Positions 1 through 28,000 of a stretch of DNA of 64,000 nt are shown in pieces (positions within the stretch are counted from its first letter, which is position 1; every line of letters begins with the position of its first letter). The DNA lies in contig NC_135212.1 of assembly GCF_052324685.1 (NCBI RefSeq), positions 19,725,548 to 19,789,547 of the forward strand. The letters run 5' to 3'. The DNA comes from Brachyhypopomus gauderio (taxonomy: Eukaryota; Chordata; Actinopteri; Gymnotiformes; Hypopomidae). The notes beneath the pieces are model-generated. The model did no database searches and was not told the origin of the DNA. It saw only the letters and a list, made by a program, of their open reading frames with translations. The position numbers and the translations under genes are program-made.

Positions 1-645
1 CGCGCGCGCATGTGGTTCTTTATTGTGGGAAGGGTGTTCATATGGTGATCCGATTGCTCTAATGAATTGACCAGATAGGTCTGATCGTGTGTGTGAGAGC
101 GTGTGTGTGAGAGCGTGTGTGTTTCTCTTCTCTTCTCACTGCCTCTCCCTTCTCCGCAAGCTCTCAGAGTCACAGCCACTGTTTGAGGTCAGCCACTACG
201 GTTCCGCTTGGCCCATGGACAAATATTCCAGAATTTTCTCTCTGTAGTCAATGGAGGTGCTCTCGGGACAAGCCCTGAATGAGAGCCACGCTGCGTTGTG
301 GTCCGCCGCTCTTCTAGTTTACTCGTCATTACCCAGAATTATTCAGAATGGAAGCTGTGCTCCGTACGACTTGGTGAAACATACATAAAGTTTTTCAACC
401 CTGGGAAATGTAGGTGATAGTGCACAGATCAAGAACTGTAGGAATCTTATTAAAACCCAGACGTGCATGGATTTTGTTTTCTTGGCTATGGCACTCAGAT
501 CTCAGTCAATGCGCACAGCGCTGTGGCTGCAGCAAAATTCAAAACTCCTTCTAATCCAAAAAAAAACAACAAGAAAACGACATTTAGTGCTTCAGTAACC
601 ATTGTCTTCATAAAGAGCCATCGCAATGATCTGTTAAAGCATGTG

Positions 646-648
<3 letters not shown>

Positions 649-712
<64 letters not shown>
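649..712. repeat. (CA)n microsatellite
   Basis: About 32 uninterrupted CA units, with a short CACGCA lead-in. It makes spurious open frames of poly-Thr/His on one strand and poly-Cys/Val on the other. Confidence 0.97.
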
Positions 713-714
<2 letters not shown>

Positions 715-2162
715 TGTGTCAACACACAGTCAATTTATAACCATAACACAGTCCACATATAACCAAAACACAGACTGTAACCACACAGTACTCATATAAT
801 TCAAACACAGGCGGTGTCAACATACTCATAGCCAAAACACAGGCTTTGTCAGCAAAAGACACATCTCAGCTATAAACTGCATCGGTCAAATATACACACA
901 GACCCACATGCATATATAGAACAGTACATTTTTTTGCACATTGTATAGGACAATGATAACAGGACCTAAAGCAGAGTCTTAGATGCTTAAGTCTTTTCAT
1001 TCTAATAAAAAAAGCTATGCATTGCATATTTATATAAACAGCAACAATGTAACAGCAATCATTACAGGAACTTAATTTAACGGCACCTTTGCAAATGCAC
1101 CACACATACAGAGCACCTTATAGCATCTTATTTTATGCAGACGTTTAAAGCAATATTATTTTACAAACACGGGTCACAGAAGTGAATATACCAAATATTA
1201 TTTTAAATCAATGCAAAGAACATTGCTGCTACATTGCGAGTGCATTCTGGGTATTAAAAATAAGATGACATAATGTTCCATAACAAGCAGAGCAGGAGGC
1301 TGACCAGCTAGTCGAGGCAGATTAGAGGCTCACAGCTGATGCAGGTAGACAGGTAGACAGCAGAGAAGGAAGGAGGGGTTCAGAATGAGCGATGGATGAC
1401 CTCCCTTCACTGCAGGTGTCTGTCAGTCTGCGCTGTCGCTTCTGTTTGTCAGGCCTGAGTAACAGTGCTGTGTATCTGGAAGGGGAGGATGTGCTCCTGT
1501 CTGAAACTCCTCCGAAGCCCCCCGAGACCTTCCTGCCAGAGTCACTCTCACGCCTGCACATCCCTGAAGCATCCAGGCTCCCATAGACATTAGCCCAAAG
1601 GATTTCGATGCCCCTCCCCCAAACCCCAACACACACACACACACACACACACTTTCTGATACATTACATTTACTAAAATACTTGAGTCAGATAGCCTAGC
1701 TGTCTTTGATTACCCGACTGAGGTAGTCGGTACTCGGAGCTGGCCAACCCTTCGTTAATTTTGAGCCGACAGTTGGTCTGTAATGGTTCCACGTACGTTT
1801 GACTGCGACATCCCTCACTGTGCGCAGCCGGTAGGTGTTCAGAGCATCCAGCCTCGGCAGGGTGCCGGTCGTTAAGCCCTGGTGAGGGAACCACGTCGGT
1901 CTGACCAATAGAACAGCAGGTAGCAGGCAGCGATGGATCCATAAAGGTTACTCATGTCCTGATGACAAATGTGTCTGGTTGACAAAGTAAACACCAACAG
2001 AAGCTGTGAGGCATTTCGGCGAGGGAATGCAATTCCTGATGACATCAGAGAGCGGGGGCCGGCGCTGATCAGACACGGCCCTGCCCTTGCAACTCGCTGG
2101 CTGGCGGAGACAGAGAGGATACCTGAGGCGTTTAACATCAAGGCCTGCTGCTTCTAGCTCTT

Positions 2163-2300
2163 GTTCTCATGAATATATGTCCAGCAGAAACACTTGGACG
2201 AATGCCTGGTTACGTAAAACACCTCTCCCTTTTGAGACAGAAGTTTTATATAACCAGGCATTTGTCCAAGTGTTTAAGTAGAACACATATTCATGAGGAC
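2163..2300. repeat. Fold-back (inverted repeat) with 55-bp arms
   Basis: The arms are 2166-2220 and 2243-2297, separated by a 22-nt loop. By hand alignment about 46 of 55 positions pair perfectly, and most of the nine mismatches are transitions that could wobble in RNA on one strand. The shared core is AAACACTTGGAC followed by AATGCCTGGTTA. It could be a microRNA-like precursor or a small palindromic MITE. I do not recognise it as a named microRNA. Confidence 0.75.
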
Positions 2301-2348
2301 GAAGGTTTGAAGCTGCAGACCTTGGCTGAAAAGGGTTCTGGGAATTCT

Positions 2349-2406
2349 CTTGCTCTGTTTCTCCCTCTCTCTCTCTCTCTCTCCCTCTCTCTCTCCCTCT
2401 CTCTCT
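2349..2406. repeat. CT-rich microsatellite
   Basis: Imperfect (CT)n interrupted by CCCT units. It generates Ser/Leu-only and Arg/Glu-only reading frames that are not genes. Confidence 0.9.
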
Positions 2407-2940
2407 AATTCTGTCTCTGTCTCCACCAGCACATTGAGTGGGGTTCCAGGTCCTCTCCCGTGTCTAGGTGAGCGCCTCAGAGATCTCTGTGTGCAAAGAT
2501 GTGACATGCCGCACATTATGGGTGTGAAGCTAAACTATAACCATGGGGCACAAGGGCGGAGCTCCAGGGGTTTTATACCTCTTGGAACCCATCCAACCCT
2601 TTTAAAGAGCGACACCCTTGAGCTTCGATCTCAATCTCCTCGCCAACGCGCCCTCTGCCCTCTCGATCCCCCTCCCCCTCCCTTCCCCCCTCCTTTGAAT
2701 AATCTACAAGCCAAAAATAGAGCAGGCACACAAGTGCCCCTGGGGCAGATGTCCGGCGACTCCGTGTTTGCTCCCTGGCACGGACAGGCCGCTCCCTTCA
2801 GTGCGAGAGCTCACGCCGTGCACCATTGTATCGTCGAACCACAGCCTCCGCACTGCATGGGCTGCGCGTCCTTTGGCTAAGACGAGACCAGCACTGTTTG
2901 TGACCTTGTTCTCTTTTTTTTTGGTAGAGCACTGACAGGA

Positions 2941-2960
2941 GGGGGGGGGGGGGGGGGGGG
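2941..2960. repeat. Poly-G tract
   Basis: Twenty consecutive G residues. It could form G-quadruplex structure and could also be a sequencing-length artefact. Confidence 0.9.
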
Positions 2961-4063
2961 AGGCTCCGGACGATGCCCCACCGATCCGACTGATGACCCT
3001 GCCTGAAGAGTGAAAACACATTAAAAATACATGTCCCGGAGGAGAACGCCAGGCTCGGACAGCGCGCACAGGGGCCATAAATCAATACCTGAGGGCCGTG
3101 ATTTCTTCATCATCACTTTTCCCTCCAGCTCCAAGCTGTATGGGCAGTGAAAAGACCATCTGACCAGACGCTTCTGTCTCCGCCAAGGCCGAAGCCCGGC
3201 CATCCACACAGAATCCTGCAGGACAGAAGAGGAAAAATACATTTTGTTCCTTGCAGTATTTGTGCAGCTTATACTTTTTCAACAGTCTACGATTGGTTTT
3301 ATAGGGCATCTGTTAGTCTCAGTTTGTCTGTTTCTTTCTCCTCTGATGATATTCGTAAAGCAAGATTTCTGACATCAAGTGTGTATGCCCATCACCTTTG
3401 GTTGTTTTTATAAGATAGCACTATTTTTGCCATTAACCATCTGCTTTGCATTTAAATCAAACTCCTGTACTTTGATCACAGAAGTACATTATAATAAATT
3501 TTGATTAGCATTTAGAATGGACAGACAGTCAGAGCCCTTTAGGGAAGTTTGCAATTGAGGCTCCGTTTCCCAACCTGACAGTGGTGCAGTGCTAATCAAG
3601 GCATTCTATCACCGAAATTGACTTCCGTCTTCTGCTATGCAAAGCGCAGCTCATTAGCATATTCATAAGTCCCAGATTTCATCCCATCATGTGCAATGCG
3701 TGACACAGGCCCTGCATTCAGACAGCGTTGGTGGCAACAAATAGCTTCTGACGTGAAGAAGGTGAAACACGAAAGAGCCCGAGGAGCTTAAAGACGAGAC
3801 GACAGACAACGTTCCTCCTGACACAACCCTGGCGAAGGGGCGGAGGCTGTGAGGGAGTGGGCGGGGCTGTGAGGGAGGGGGCGGGGCATGCTCCTGTGGG
3901 TCTCCACTCTTCTGCCTGCATCATGCTCCATGTCCGTAGCTTCAGCACAAGAACAAGCGACGCCATAAAGCAACATTTGCGTTAAAGATGGATTACTGTT
4001 GGTCATTTAAGGCCAGTACGGCTGCTGCTCAGGAATAAAGCTGAACTCTCTGCGCCTGAGGGA

Positions 4064-4242
4064 CAGTCACCATCTACCTGGTGGAAGAGAGGTTTCTGGT
4101 CAGTCACCATCTACCTGGTGGAAGAGAGGTTTCTGGTCAGTCACCATCTACCTGGTGGAGGAGAGGTTTCTGGTCAGTCACCATCTACCTGGTGGAGGAG
4201 AGGTTTCTGGTCAGTCACCATCTACCTGGTGGAGGAGAGGTA
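4064..4242. repeat. 37-bp minisatellite in the tmem91 leader
   Basis: Five copies start at 4064, 4101, 4138, 4175 and 4212, the last one partial. The unit begins CAGTCACCATCTACCTGG and ends with GAGAGGTTTCTGGT. Copies one and two read GGAAGAG where later copies read GGAGGAG. The array stops three bases before the first tmem91 ATG, so it should lie in the 5' untranslated region or proximal promoter. Because 37 is not a multiple of 3, each copy changes frame, which argues against it being coding. Confidence 0.93.
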
Positions 4243-4244
4243 TC

Positions 4245-8755
<4,511 letters not shown>

Positions 8756-11693
8756 GAAGCCCTGAGGATCAGTCTCCCTCCCCTCCTACAGCACACACCC
8801 CCTCCGCCTCTTGAAGACTCACTTTGGCTCACACGCTCCCTCAAACCCACACCTTGTGAAAAAATGGCTTTTATTGCTACTAAGAAGTGCTTGTAGCTTT
8901 TCTCTGAGTTTTCTGAAAATAGTTGTGCATCCGAATAGTCTGGAGTAGTTCATATCTTGAGGAATGGACACCATTAAGTCTGGTGGGATTGGACCTCAGG
9001 ACAAGTATTACAAACTGACAGCCATGCCCTTATAAAAAGGGGGAAAGCAAATACATTTTCACTCGTGTTTCTGGCCAAAACGCATCACGCACCAGTGGCG
9101 TCACGCCATAGAGCAGAAATGCTTGTTCAGGTAAGAGAGCTCTGTGCTCCCAAATGGGTGGGTCCGCATTATTGTTTGAAGGTTAAAAAAAGGACGAGCA
9201 AAGCATAACTTTGGGACAGCAGGACATTCCTCTCCCCGTCCCACAAATGTTGCAGTCCTATAGAGTTATTGCGTCCAATAACCCCGTAAGGCCCCTTCTG
9301 ACATCACAGAAAATATGTAGTTTAATGCTGGAGTGTTGTTAAACACAGTCACAGCCATAACTTTTCTCTCAAAGATGTGCCATTTTTTTTTTGTTTACAT
9401 CTCCAAAGGCCCATAAATAACATAGAAGGGAACACTACACTGCCAGCAAATGTAAGAAGCAGCATACCTCACTGCACGGTCAAACTACAAACCTGGGAAT
9501 GAAAGGCTGAAATGTGGCATGAACACACACCCACCCAGCGTGACTTCCACTCTGAGTCATCCCATTAAGAGACGCCTCTCCCGGGGGTATCTGTCTGCCG
9601 TGCAGATCTTCCCTTTCCCATCTAATAACAACACCACTTACACACAGCAGGCCATGGCAGGGTCACGTCACACTGCCAACCTGCCCAGAGTGACCACACA
9701 TACTTCCCCCACATTCAAACCAAACTCTTTCCCTATTGTACGCTTGTAGTGTACGCTTCGGAGCATTTAGGAACACTTGCTGGTTGGGGGGTGCTGTTGA
9801 CCTTGAGGTGCATCCGTTTGGTTGCGGGTGTGTGCCAAGATTATGGAACTGGGAATTCTGAGCAGAAGGTCCAGACGCAGCGTGGTCACCTTTGATCCCG
9901 AATGCTGTCATCAGCCTGTGGGAGTACGAGACTCTTAAGTGTCCGTCTGCATGGGGATTACACGCTGGAGACAATTTCATAAAAAGCTGCACCTCAACAA
10001 AACGTCCTGTGGGGCTATGGGATTTCGCTTTGTTCTGAAAAGCTGTGTTATGTTATTCACCCAGTATGTACCGCATAAACGCCAGGCGAGGTTTGCCAGT
10101 GGTCCGCCATTAAGGCAATCACTGAGTATAACCATGCTAAGAACTGTTCATTATAGTTATAGTATAGGATGCGCTGTTACTATGATGTTTTGTGGTTTGA
10201 CTAATTCCCATAGTGTATATTTTTTGTGTTTGTATTGGTTGTGTATGAAGGCCGGAGGGTATTTTTTCCCCTCTACAAACAAATGATTCATATCTGATTT
10301 TTAGTGTATAAACAGTCTTATTATCCTCTGTGCAACTCTGCTCGAGGAGTTCTGACATGATCTAATGAAATGCACCAGCTGAAAGTAAAAATAGTAAACT
10401 GCATTATGTGTTGCCTGGCTGTAGACCACATGTTGACCTGACCCAAACCACCATGCCCCACCGGTCTGTGAGTCACAAGGGAGACGCAGGTGTCTTTAAT
10501 AAGTCCTCCTGTTTTTATTACCCAGTCTTTATCCCATTAAAGACAATAAGAGATAAATGGCTTATGCAATACCATTTAGAGATCAAATATATGTTGGTGA
10601 GTTTTCTCGCTCAGAATACTGTGTAAAAGGTTGAAATGTCAAGCGCTGAAAGAGATTAGAGATAATAAGCAGTGGTCAAGCAAAAATCATCCTGTCATGG
10701 ACGTTCAGTGCTCCCTGCTCTCAACCTGCCCACTCCCACAAACCCCCCCACACCCCCTGGCAGCAGGGCGGAACTGGGCCGTGTCGCAGCAGGACGAGGT
10801 GCGTCACCATCACACCAGCCGGACCAGTCACTGCTGGATGACGGAGATAAGGCGACCCACCGTGGCGTTCTGCCCCCCCCCCCGTGTTAAAGCAGAGGGC
10901 ACGTCTCACACCCTGCATGATCGTGCTGCGTGCCGGTAAACGGGTCAAGGTGCTCTGCACACAGCCGACCCAGTGAGTGGAGACAAACCCTCCACAAGCC
11001 CACGAAGCCAGGAGATGCCTCCAATCTTTTCATCCATTTGATCCGTTTTACAAACCTGGTATAAATGTTTATGTATAGAACTAAGATTCCTGGATCTAAA
11101 CCAATAAATGCACTTGATTGAACTACTTTGTGTATGACCAGTACTGAATGTAACATTATGGGCAAAAACTGGGGCGCTTGAATCAAGATCTTTATCTGAT
11201 TATCATTACATTCATTATTTAACTTTAACTTCAGAAGACTTCAATCGTAATTCAAAGCATGCCTGAATTGAAGCCCAATGCTTGCTAATGTATGCTAATG
11301 ATGCAGTTTGCCTAGTGACTCAACCAGCACAGCATAAAGGAATATGCTTAAACACTTTACACCCCAAGGGCAGAGCTTTTTGGACAGAGACAATTGTAGA
11401 CAAGCTTAGATTGTGCTCATATGCACCTTTAAATATGTAAATACATCCGTTGGCATATACCAGTTCGCTTTACACAATGCCTTATAGACTGCCCTCCATA
11501 TTTGAGACAGTATGTACATATAAGTTACACATTCAGCATGGTCTAATGGGAAATAGTGGGAGTGAAAATGTTTGGACATACAGACATATGAATCATCAAT
11601 TCTTTTCAAGTAAAGGAGAAGGTGACACATTGAACCATAAAGAATTACATTTAATATGACAACAAGAAACATGGAAATTCAGGGAAAATCGTA
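8756..11693. other. 3' flank between tmem91 and exosc5
   Basis: This is the convergent intergenic stretch after the tmem91 stop and before the exosc5 stop on the other strand. It should hold both 3' untranslated regions. I saw no canonical AATAAA shortly after the tmem91 stop. Open frames such as those at 9519-9992 and 10631-10960 have no recognisable domain and overlap on both strands, so they are not called as genes. A C-run sits near 10873. Confidence 0.6.
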
Positions 11694-14057
<2,364 letters not shown>

Positions 14058-14333
14058 CGTGGTTTAGAAGTGTTTGTCGCACTTTCAGCGTTTCCGGCGC
14101 TCACTGATGACGCAAAAGAAGCCCATTGGCCCCAATTTCGTTTAGGCCTTACAACCTTGATTTGAATTGTCCACATGCGTACTGCTTAAAGGCTTAAAAT
14201 AATAAATTTTAAACATTAAGAAATAATAAACCAATTTTTCAGGTCAAACGACTTTTCGTTTAGGAATCTCCCGTCATCTTATGTAGAGGGCACGTTTGTG
14301 CGGTCATCCGGTGAAGTGGCGGTGATCTTCAAG

Positions 14334-14341
<8 letters not shown>
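14058..14341. promoter_or_regulatory. Divergent exosc5/bckdha promoter with YY1-type site
   Basis: The start codons of exosc5 (14057, - strand) and bckdha (14334, + strand) are 276 bp apart with no other gene between them, so a shared bidirectional promoter is inferred. Visible candidate motifs are TTCCGG (ETS-like) near 14091, TGATGACGCAA (CRE/ATF-like) near 14105, an inverted CCAAT box (GCCCATTGGCC) near 14123, and AAGATGGCGGC at 14331-14341. The last matches the YY1 consensus and overlaps the bckdha start codon, an arrangement known for many housekeeping genes. No TATA box is evident. Confidence 0.7.
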
Positions 14342-22055
<7,714 letters not shown>

Positions 22056-25000
22056 ACACAGCAGGGGGAGGAAGAGGAGGGAGGAGGAGGAAGAAGATGT
22101 GAGCCCATTCAAAATGACAACGGAGCCCCCTACTACCCCCGGCCAATCCGTCTTTGGGAGAAACCGCTCGGGCGATGCAGAGTTGAACAGATGTCACGTT
22201 TAAACGAGTTTTCCACTTTGGATTTGCTGCTGTTGATGAAGCCACATGTTTTCAGAAGTACCCAACACTAAGCGTAGTTACAGTTAAAGATGTACGTTGC
22301 TCCATCCTACCATCTGTGCAGAGTGCTGAGTGGTACCGAGTGGGGGAGGTGCGGGTATGCAGGGGGTTTCTGGTTCTTTTGGACGGGGGTCAGCCCAGAG
22401 ACAGCTAGTGTGTGCACGGGGCGGACTGGGATACGAGAGTTGCACATGGATGAATTCCTATGCATTAGGTTTTTAGTAATGACATATTCATAAAGCTGGG
22501 ATGTATGTAAAGAGGGATGTATTTTGTTGTTTCCAGTAGGGGGCACCATGCTGTGCTTTTGAATTATACACTAATGCGGTGGCCGAGGTGAGATATTTGG
22601 AATGCTGTGATCGATTCTCAGCTGAAGCACACTGCACCACAACAATTGAAGATATTAACTGTGTGTTTTTTTCTGTGTAAATCTGGTAAAAATTCCCACA
22701 ATCTTTTTGAAGATGGATCATCTTGGTCACACTTATCAGATTTAACTTGAATGAACTCTTATTAACATTTAAATTAAACACATTTCAGAAGGCTGTAGAG
22801 CTACGTAAAATACATTAGTGTATTAATGTTTTCATCTTGTATAAGATGTAGAACACTCTTTCTGAAGCTATTTGAGTGTTTGTGGAGTTTTGGTTAGTAA
22901 AATAAAAAGGTCTGTCTTCTGCCACCTCTGCTGCTTTAAAGTGAGAATTTTGTGTCATTTTGTTTGGGTTTTAAATTAGGGTTTTGTTTTTTTTGTCCTT
23001 TGTGACTTCCAAATCCAGATTGCTGGTAATAACTTTTGTTTTTGATGAAATCTGAACACACTGCTGCTCTTCCAGATTTCATTAACTGTTACAGCATGTT
23101 TATTTTAGGATGCTTGAATGTTAAAGGGTGGGGCGTAGGAGGAAGGCTTGAAGCATCAATAAAATGTTTGTGAAACGCAGTCATGCCTTTAAATGTGTTC
23201 TCTTTCTATTGGTTACTGTGTAGTAACTAATATAATCCAAGTGGACCTGACTTTAATTAGAGGTAACAAGATATGTGAATTATCTGTGTCTGACAACACT
23301 AGCACACTCTAGTTTTCAGTCATTCAGAAATGTGTGCTCACATATAGGTGTAGTTCATGTAATGTGCACATTGGACAACTGTACACACAAGGTAAAAATT
23401 AGTTAAAGCATCAGATCAATGACTGACAACTTGGTGCAGTTTTGAATGAATGCACCATCAAAGTAAGTGGATGACCAATTTTGTGTGTGTGTGTGTCCTG
23501 GAGAATCACACCTTGACCTCTGCTTATGGCCTGTTGAGTTGAATGGAACACAGTAAATATTCCCATGGATTAGGAAATCACTGATCGAAATGGAGTGTCT
23601 GCAGGCTTAAAAACGTCTCATCGTTTTTATAATGCTTCGTTACTGTGCAAACTATTGTTCCACCATTAAACCCTAGCTAACAAAGTGGTAAACATAATTT
23701 GATCTAATCTCTGCTATAATTAAACAGCAAACGCCGTAGGGTCTTATTTTAATCTGCTCCCCAAGAGGCACTAGTGTTTGCGTTGGAAGCAGAAGACGGA
23801 TCACGTCGTCTGTTGATGGGTAACTCATTTAATGCTGAATTTATTTCTTATGGTGCCTTGGCATTTTTTGTTCTTAATAGAACCAAATTATGTTTCTCCC
23901 CCACCGCTCTTCTCCTACCTACCAGAGGAACAGACTCCCATGAGGAGCTAATCAAGTAAGGGCTTTTCTCTGGCTGCACAATTGTTTTTCATTATCTCAG
24001 TGCACTTGATTCAATTTGAATCTGAAATTACGTGTGTCACATTGTATTTATTTGTTACAGAGGCAATGGGCCATTAATCAGAACAGCAAAGGGTCTCGTT
24101 TTGAACATGGTATGAATGGGGAAATTGGCATTAATGCAGAAAGACGTGGAATCTTTGAAACTGGTGTAGCAGAAAAAGGAGCGGTTTGATAAATGATGTG
24201 AGGTGTTGGATTTGTGAAAAGGATCCAATGACTTAGAGATGAGCCCCGTGCCTAGTTGATGTACAGAATTGTGAAACCACTTCTATCTTCTTCTGAGAGT
24301 CATGGGCTGTAGGCAATAATTCAGCAGACTGAAGGATAAGGAACTAATAAAAATATATGAAGTTTGCCAACTTTTTGAAACGTCCCATGACATTTTAATC
24401 TTAGAGTACCATAATCTGATTATGCAGTTTAAGTACACAGAGTGGGTTTTTGTTGTGTAAATAAAGCTTGAGGCATCTGGGCAGGTAATTAATAAGTATC
24501 AGAGGGATACTAGTCCTTTATGGTCTTTGATCTTGAAGGAAAGGGGCCAGACTTTGATGAGAATAAATAAAGACCCTAGATAAACAGCTCAGTTCAGTCA
24601 GGAAAAGAACGATCATTGTTCATTTAACAATTTTACTTTTCATTTGGGTCCTGCAAGTGGAACTACACTGAGTTTAATTTGTGTGAACAATTGGTATTGT
24701 GCTAATATTATGCTATACATGAAATTAGTGGTCAGTACATTACAGTTATGTATTATGAATACCTTACATATTGGAATATTAAGCAAAAAATTTGATCATG
24801 TCATTCCATCAACCAAAAAAGTAATTTAATGGACCAAAGGAATAATCTAGTATGTGTGCAACTTTAAAAGATATCACATTGAATTATTTGTGCCAGTTCG
24901 AGTTTTTGATACATCTGGCACCCATACATTAAGAAGGAGGATTAAAGTATACCTCATTAAAAGAGGAAAATCTTCAAAAACATCATTTTGATCTTCCACT

Positions 25001-28000
25001 CAATTATGTAGAAAGTGGTTTTGGATATAGTAGATCACTCATAATTGGAGTGATCACCAATTCAGGATGACAAATGAATCGTTGTGAATGGAGGCCAAAA
25101 CATTTTTGGAGGTACTGGACATATTTAAAAGACTTCTTTGGGTTATAAAGTGCCAGCATATTTTTTAAAAAGTAGTTCAGTGCCACGTGATCAAGTACTG
25201 ATTTGATTGGTACATCAACTGGAACAAGGAAAGCATACAGCCTACCTTTCTTGCCTTTGGATTTCATTCTTTTCTGACTGTGCTAACCTACATTTCTTTG
25301 CTGAAATTATGATGTTAAAGGCAGAAAAAGGGCAGACAGTACTCTAAAAGTACCACTTCTGGCGTTACACTCATCACAAAAGCCCAACTAAGGTCATTCT
25401 TTATAGACTGACAGTGTATTTGGTTTGCTTTTCTATAGTAGAATTACCACAGAACTCTGTAATATATCATAGAGACACACCACAATGGCAACGACTTTGG
25501 TAGTATTTAAATTGGACATTAGGGGGAGGTATAACATTTTTACTTGTTTTTGCTTGACCTCTGGCTTTGACTGTACTTTGCAAGACTCGCTCATTCTCAC
25601 TTAACAGGGACATGGAAAGAACAAAACTTACATCACCCTTATATTGTACCTTGTTCTCTATGATATAGTCATATCATATAGTCTGCATCCATGTTGCAGA
25701 CTGGAAGTCTCTTAATAAAGAGAAACTTTTAGTTTCCCCAGTACAATCATCATCTTCAGAGTTTAGTGGCTTCCCAATTCTCACTAAAGCTTTTTATCCA
25801 TTCAGTCTCTTCCTTGTATTGCTCACAGCACGCTACCACAAACCAATCATTTCCTCCTAATAAAACAAACCTGCCCGTAACTGTGGTTTTTTGAGAAAGG
25901 GTCTAACACAGGTTTCCCCTCAGCGCTGCCGCATTTGAGACTGCTGTCATAAAGCTGGGCGGCGTGAACAGGCATGGTGCCCAGGACGCGTCTTCCGGTG
26001 TCTCTGATGGAATATCTCTGAGATTATGATGCTCCATTATCCCAGCGAAGGGATTTACAGCAGTGAGCTCCGTCTTCTGACAAACCCATTCACCTTCTTT
26101 CACAGGAGGAGAAAGGTTTTTGTGCCACGCCACTTTGGCACTGCCAATCATGTTGGCCCTCTGAAGAACAAGTGTTGCTGCTCTGTTCTGCCGCTTGTAG
26201 CAGAGATGGTTACAGCCAATCGGTGGACTTATTGTAGCTGTTATGGGGGTCAATAATAGTGCAAAATGCATTTTGGTATTATTGCTGGAAATTTATTTCA
26301 GACTTACAAGAGTTTGAGCAAAGTATGGTGACCAGAAAAAAGATTTACTGTTATGTACTGTATGTTATTTAAGGTCTCTGGAATGACTAAAATTCTCTGT
26401 AAATCTACAGCCTATTAACAGACTATTCTGACTGAACTGCAGTTTGATTTTGAACTTCAGAAAAACCCCCACTGAGCCAGGGAATCATTTCTGTCATCAT
26501 CTATTAGCTCTGTTTACTACTCTCCACACTCTCCCGCTGCTTTGCAGATATACAAAACTCAAAACACCAATGTAGCACAGGTAAGGAGATACACCGAGTA
26601 TATTAGGTCAGTCTGCTACTGAGATGTGGGGTGTTTACATCTTATATATATATCTGACCAAATGCACTAACCAATACTCATTAAGTGTTTTTCTACTTTC
26701 TTTTTTACTTTCTCTTTTAATTTTTTTTTTACTTTCTCTTTTAATAACATGGCGTGATATGTTTGTTCTTCTCCTGCGATGTGAGGACAATACAGAGCAT
26801 TAATGCTGTTTTGTAAAGGCTTCAGCCGTGACTGAGCAGTGACTGTGTAGTAGCTGAGCAGTGACTGAGTAGTGACTTCACAATCAACTGTGATTAAAAA
26901 AAAGCCTGCAATGGAAGTAGTAAAAAGCCCCAGTGTAAAACAGGTCAGCTGAACCAGCTGAGGCACTAAAAATACCTACAAATAAATAATAAAAATTTTA
27001 GTTGTTCAAGTCCAGTAAAGCTCTTTAACCTATAAAAGTCTGTAAATATATGGATCACAATGCAATTTTTCTCAGATTACCACATTTATACTAAAACAAC
27101 ATTTTGTAGGCTGAATCAAGCAAAGCATTAATGGCTGAAAGATTAGTGCCAAACTACTGAACATTGAACTGCAGGGTGAGAATCTGATTGACACTTCACA
27201 ATAGGCAAGTTGAAAGAAAACAGCGTTTACAAATGCACCACTGTAGGTTTGAAAACATTAATTCTGACTAGACTGGTGACACAACTCATCTTAAATGTAG
27301 GCATAGCTGATATCAGAAGACTCATGGCGATGAGAGAAAATATATTGAGTAATAAAGGACACGATTCTTTTGGAATGTTTGTTTTCTGTTGTTTTATTGT
27401 CTTTCTCTGTGAAATGAGCCATGGTGAAAAAAAACATTTACAAGAGGAACATGCAAAAATGCTGTTGTGTTTAAAACAGGAGAAACCTGGGCGTGTGTGT
27501 GTGTGTATGGTAATGCCCACGAAGGATACTTTATACTGCATTAGTGAGATGTTGCAATATACTGTGCATTTAATGTCAGTGACCACACCAAACACCTTTT
27601 TTTCTTTGAGTAATGTAATATTATAATGGATTGTCATTGGTTAATAATTTTATACTACCAATGCAGGGAGTGTGAAAAATTTCAAAGCAAAGAGGTGGCA
27701 GGGAAAAAAAAATCTAACAAAGCACCTGACAACCAAAGGCAAGTTCTACAGGACCTTGAAGAAAGCAGCGATTCCTTACCTGACTCTCCCCCAGACCCGC
27801 ACACCTGTGTCATCTCAAAACCTCAAATGCTTTATTTATACTGGAAACATTTCAGGAAGAAAGCGCTTTTCCTAACCAGTGTGTGTGTTCCACAAGCACT
27901 ATGTCAGCATTAAAAAAACACATGGATTAAAGCGTCAGACACCACGCGAATACTTGAGTGAGGACATTACCATGTAAAATAAATACAATAAATAAATATA

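Larger units (their letters stand above)
1..4063. other. Gene-free 5' stretch with simple repeats
   Basis: I see no open frame resembling a known protein here. The stretch contains GT-rich sequence near 90-125, a CA array at 649-712, a short CA run near 1630-1650, a CT-rich tract at 2349-2406 and a 20-G run at 2941-2960. It also carries the fold-back listed separately at 2163-2300. Open frames across the CA and CT tracts are low-complexity translations. Non-coding exons or the promoter of tmem91 could lie in the right-hand part, but no splice or promoter signal is strong enough to place them. Confidence 0.6.

Noticed and set aside
1673-2141. Overlapping 60-90-aa frames on both strands
   Set aside because: No homology recognised and no splice context; considered as exons of a neighbour such as b9d2 or tgfb1 but nothing matched.
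25004-25267. Minus-strand 87-aa frame beginning MKSKGKKGR
   Set aside because: It looks protein-like but matches no family I recognise and has no supporting exon or splice sites; possibly a transposon relic.
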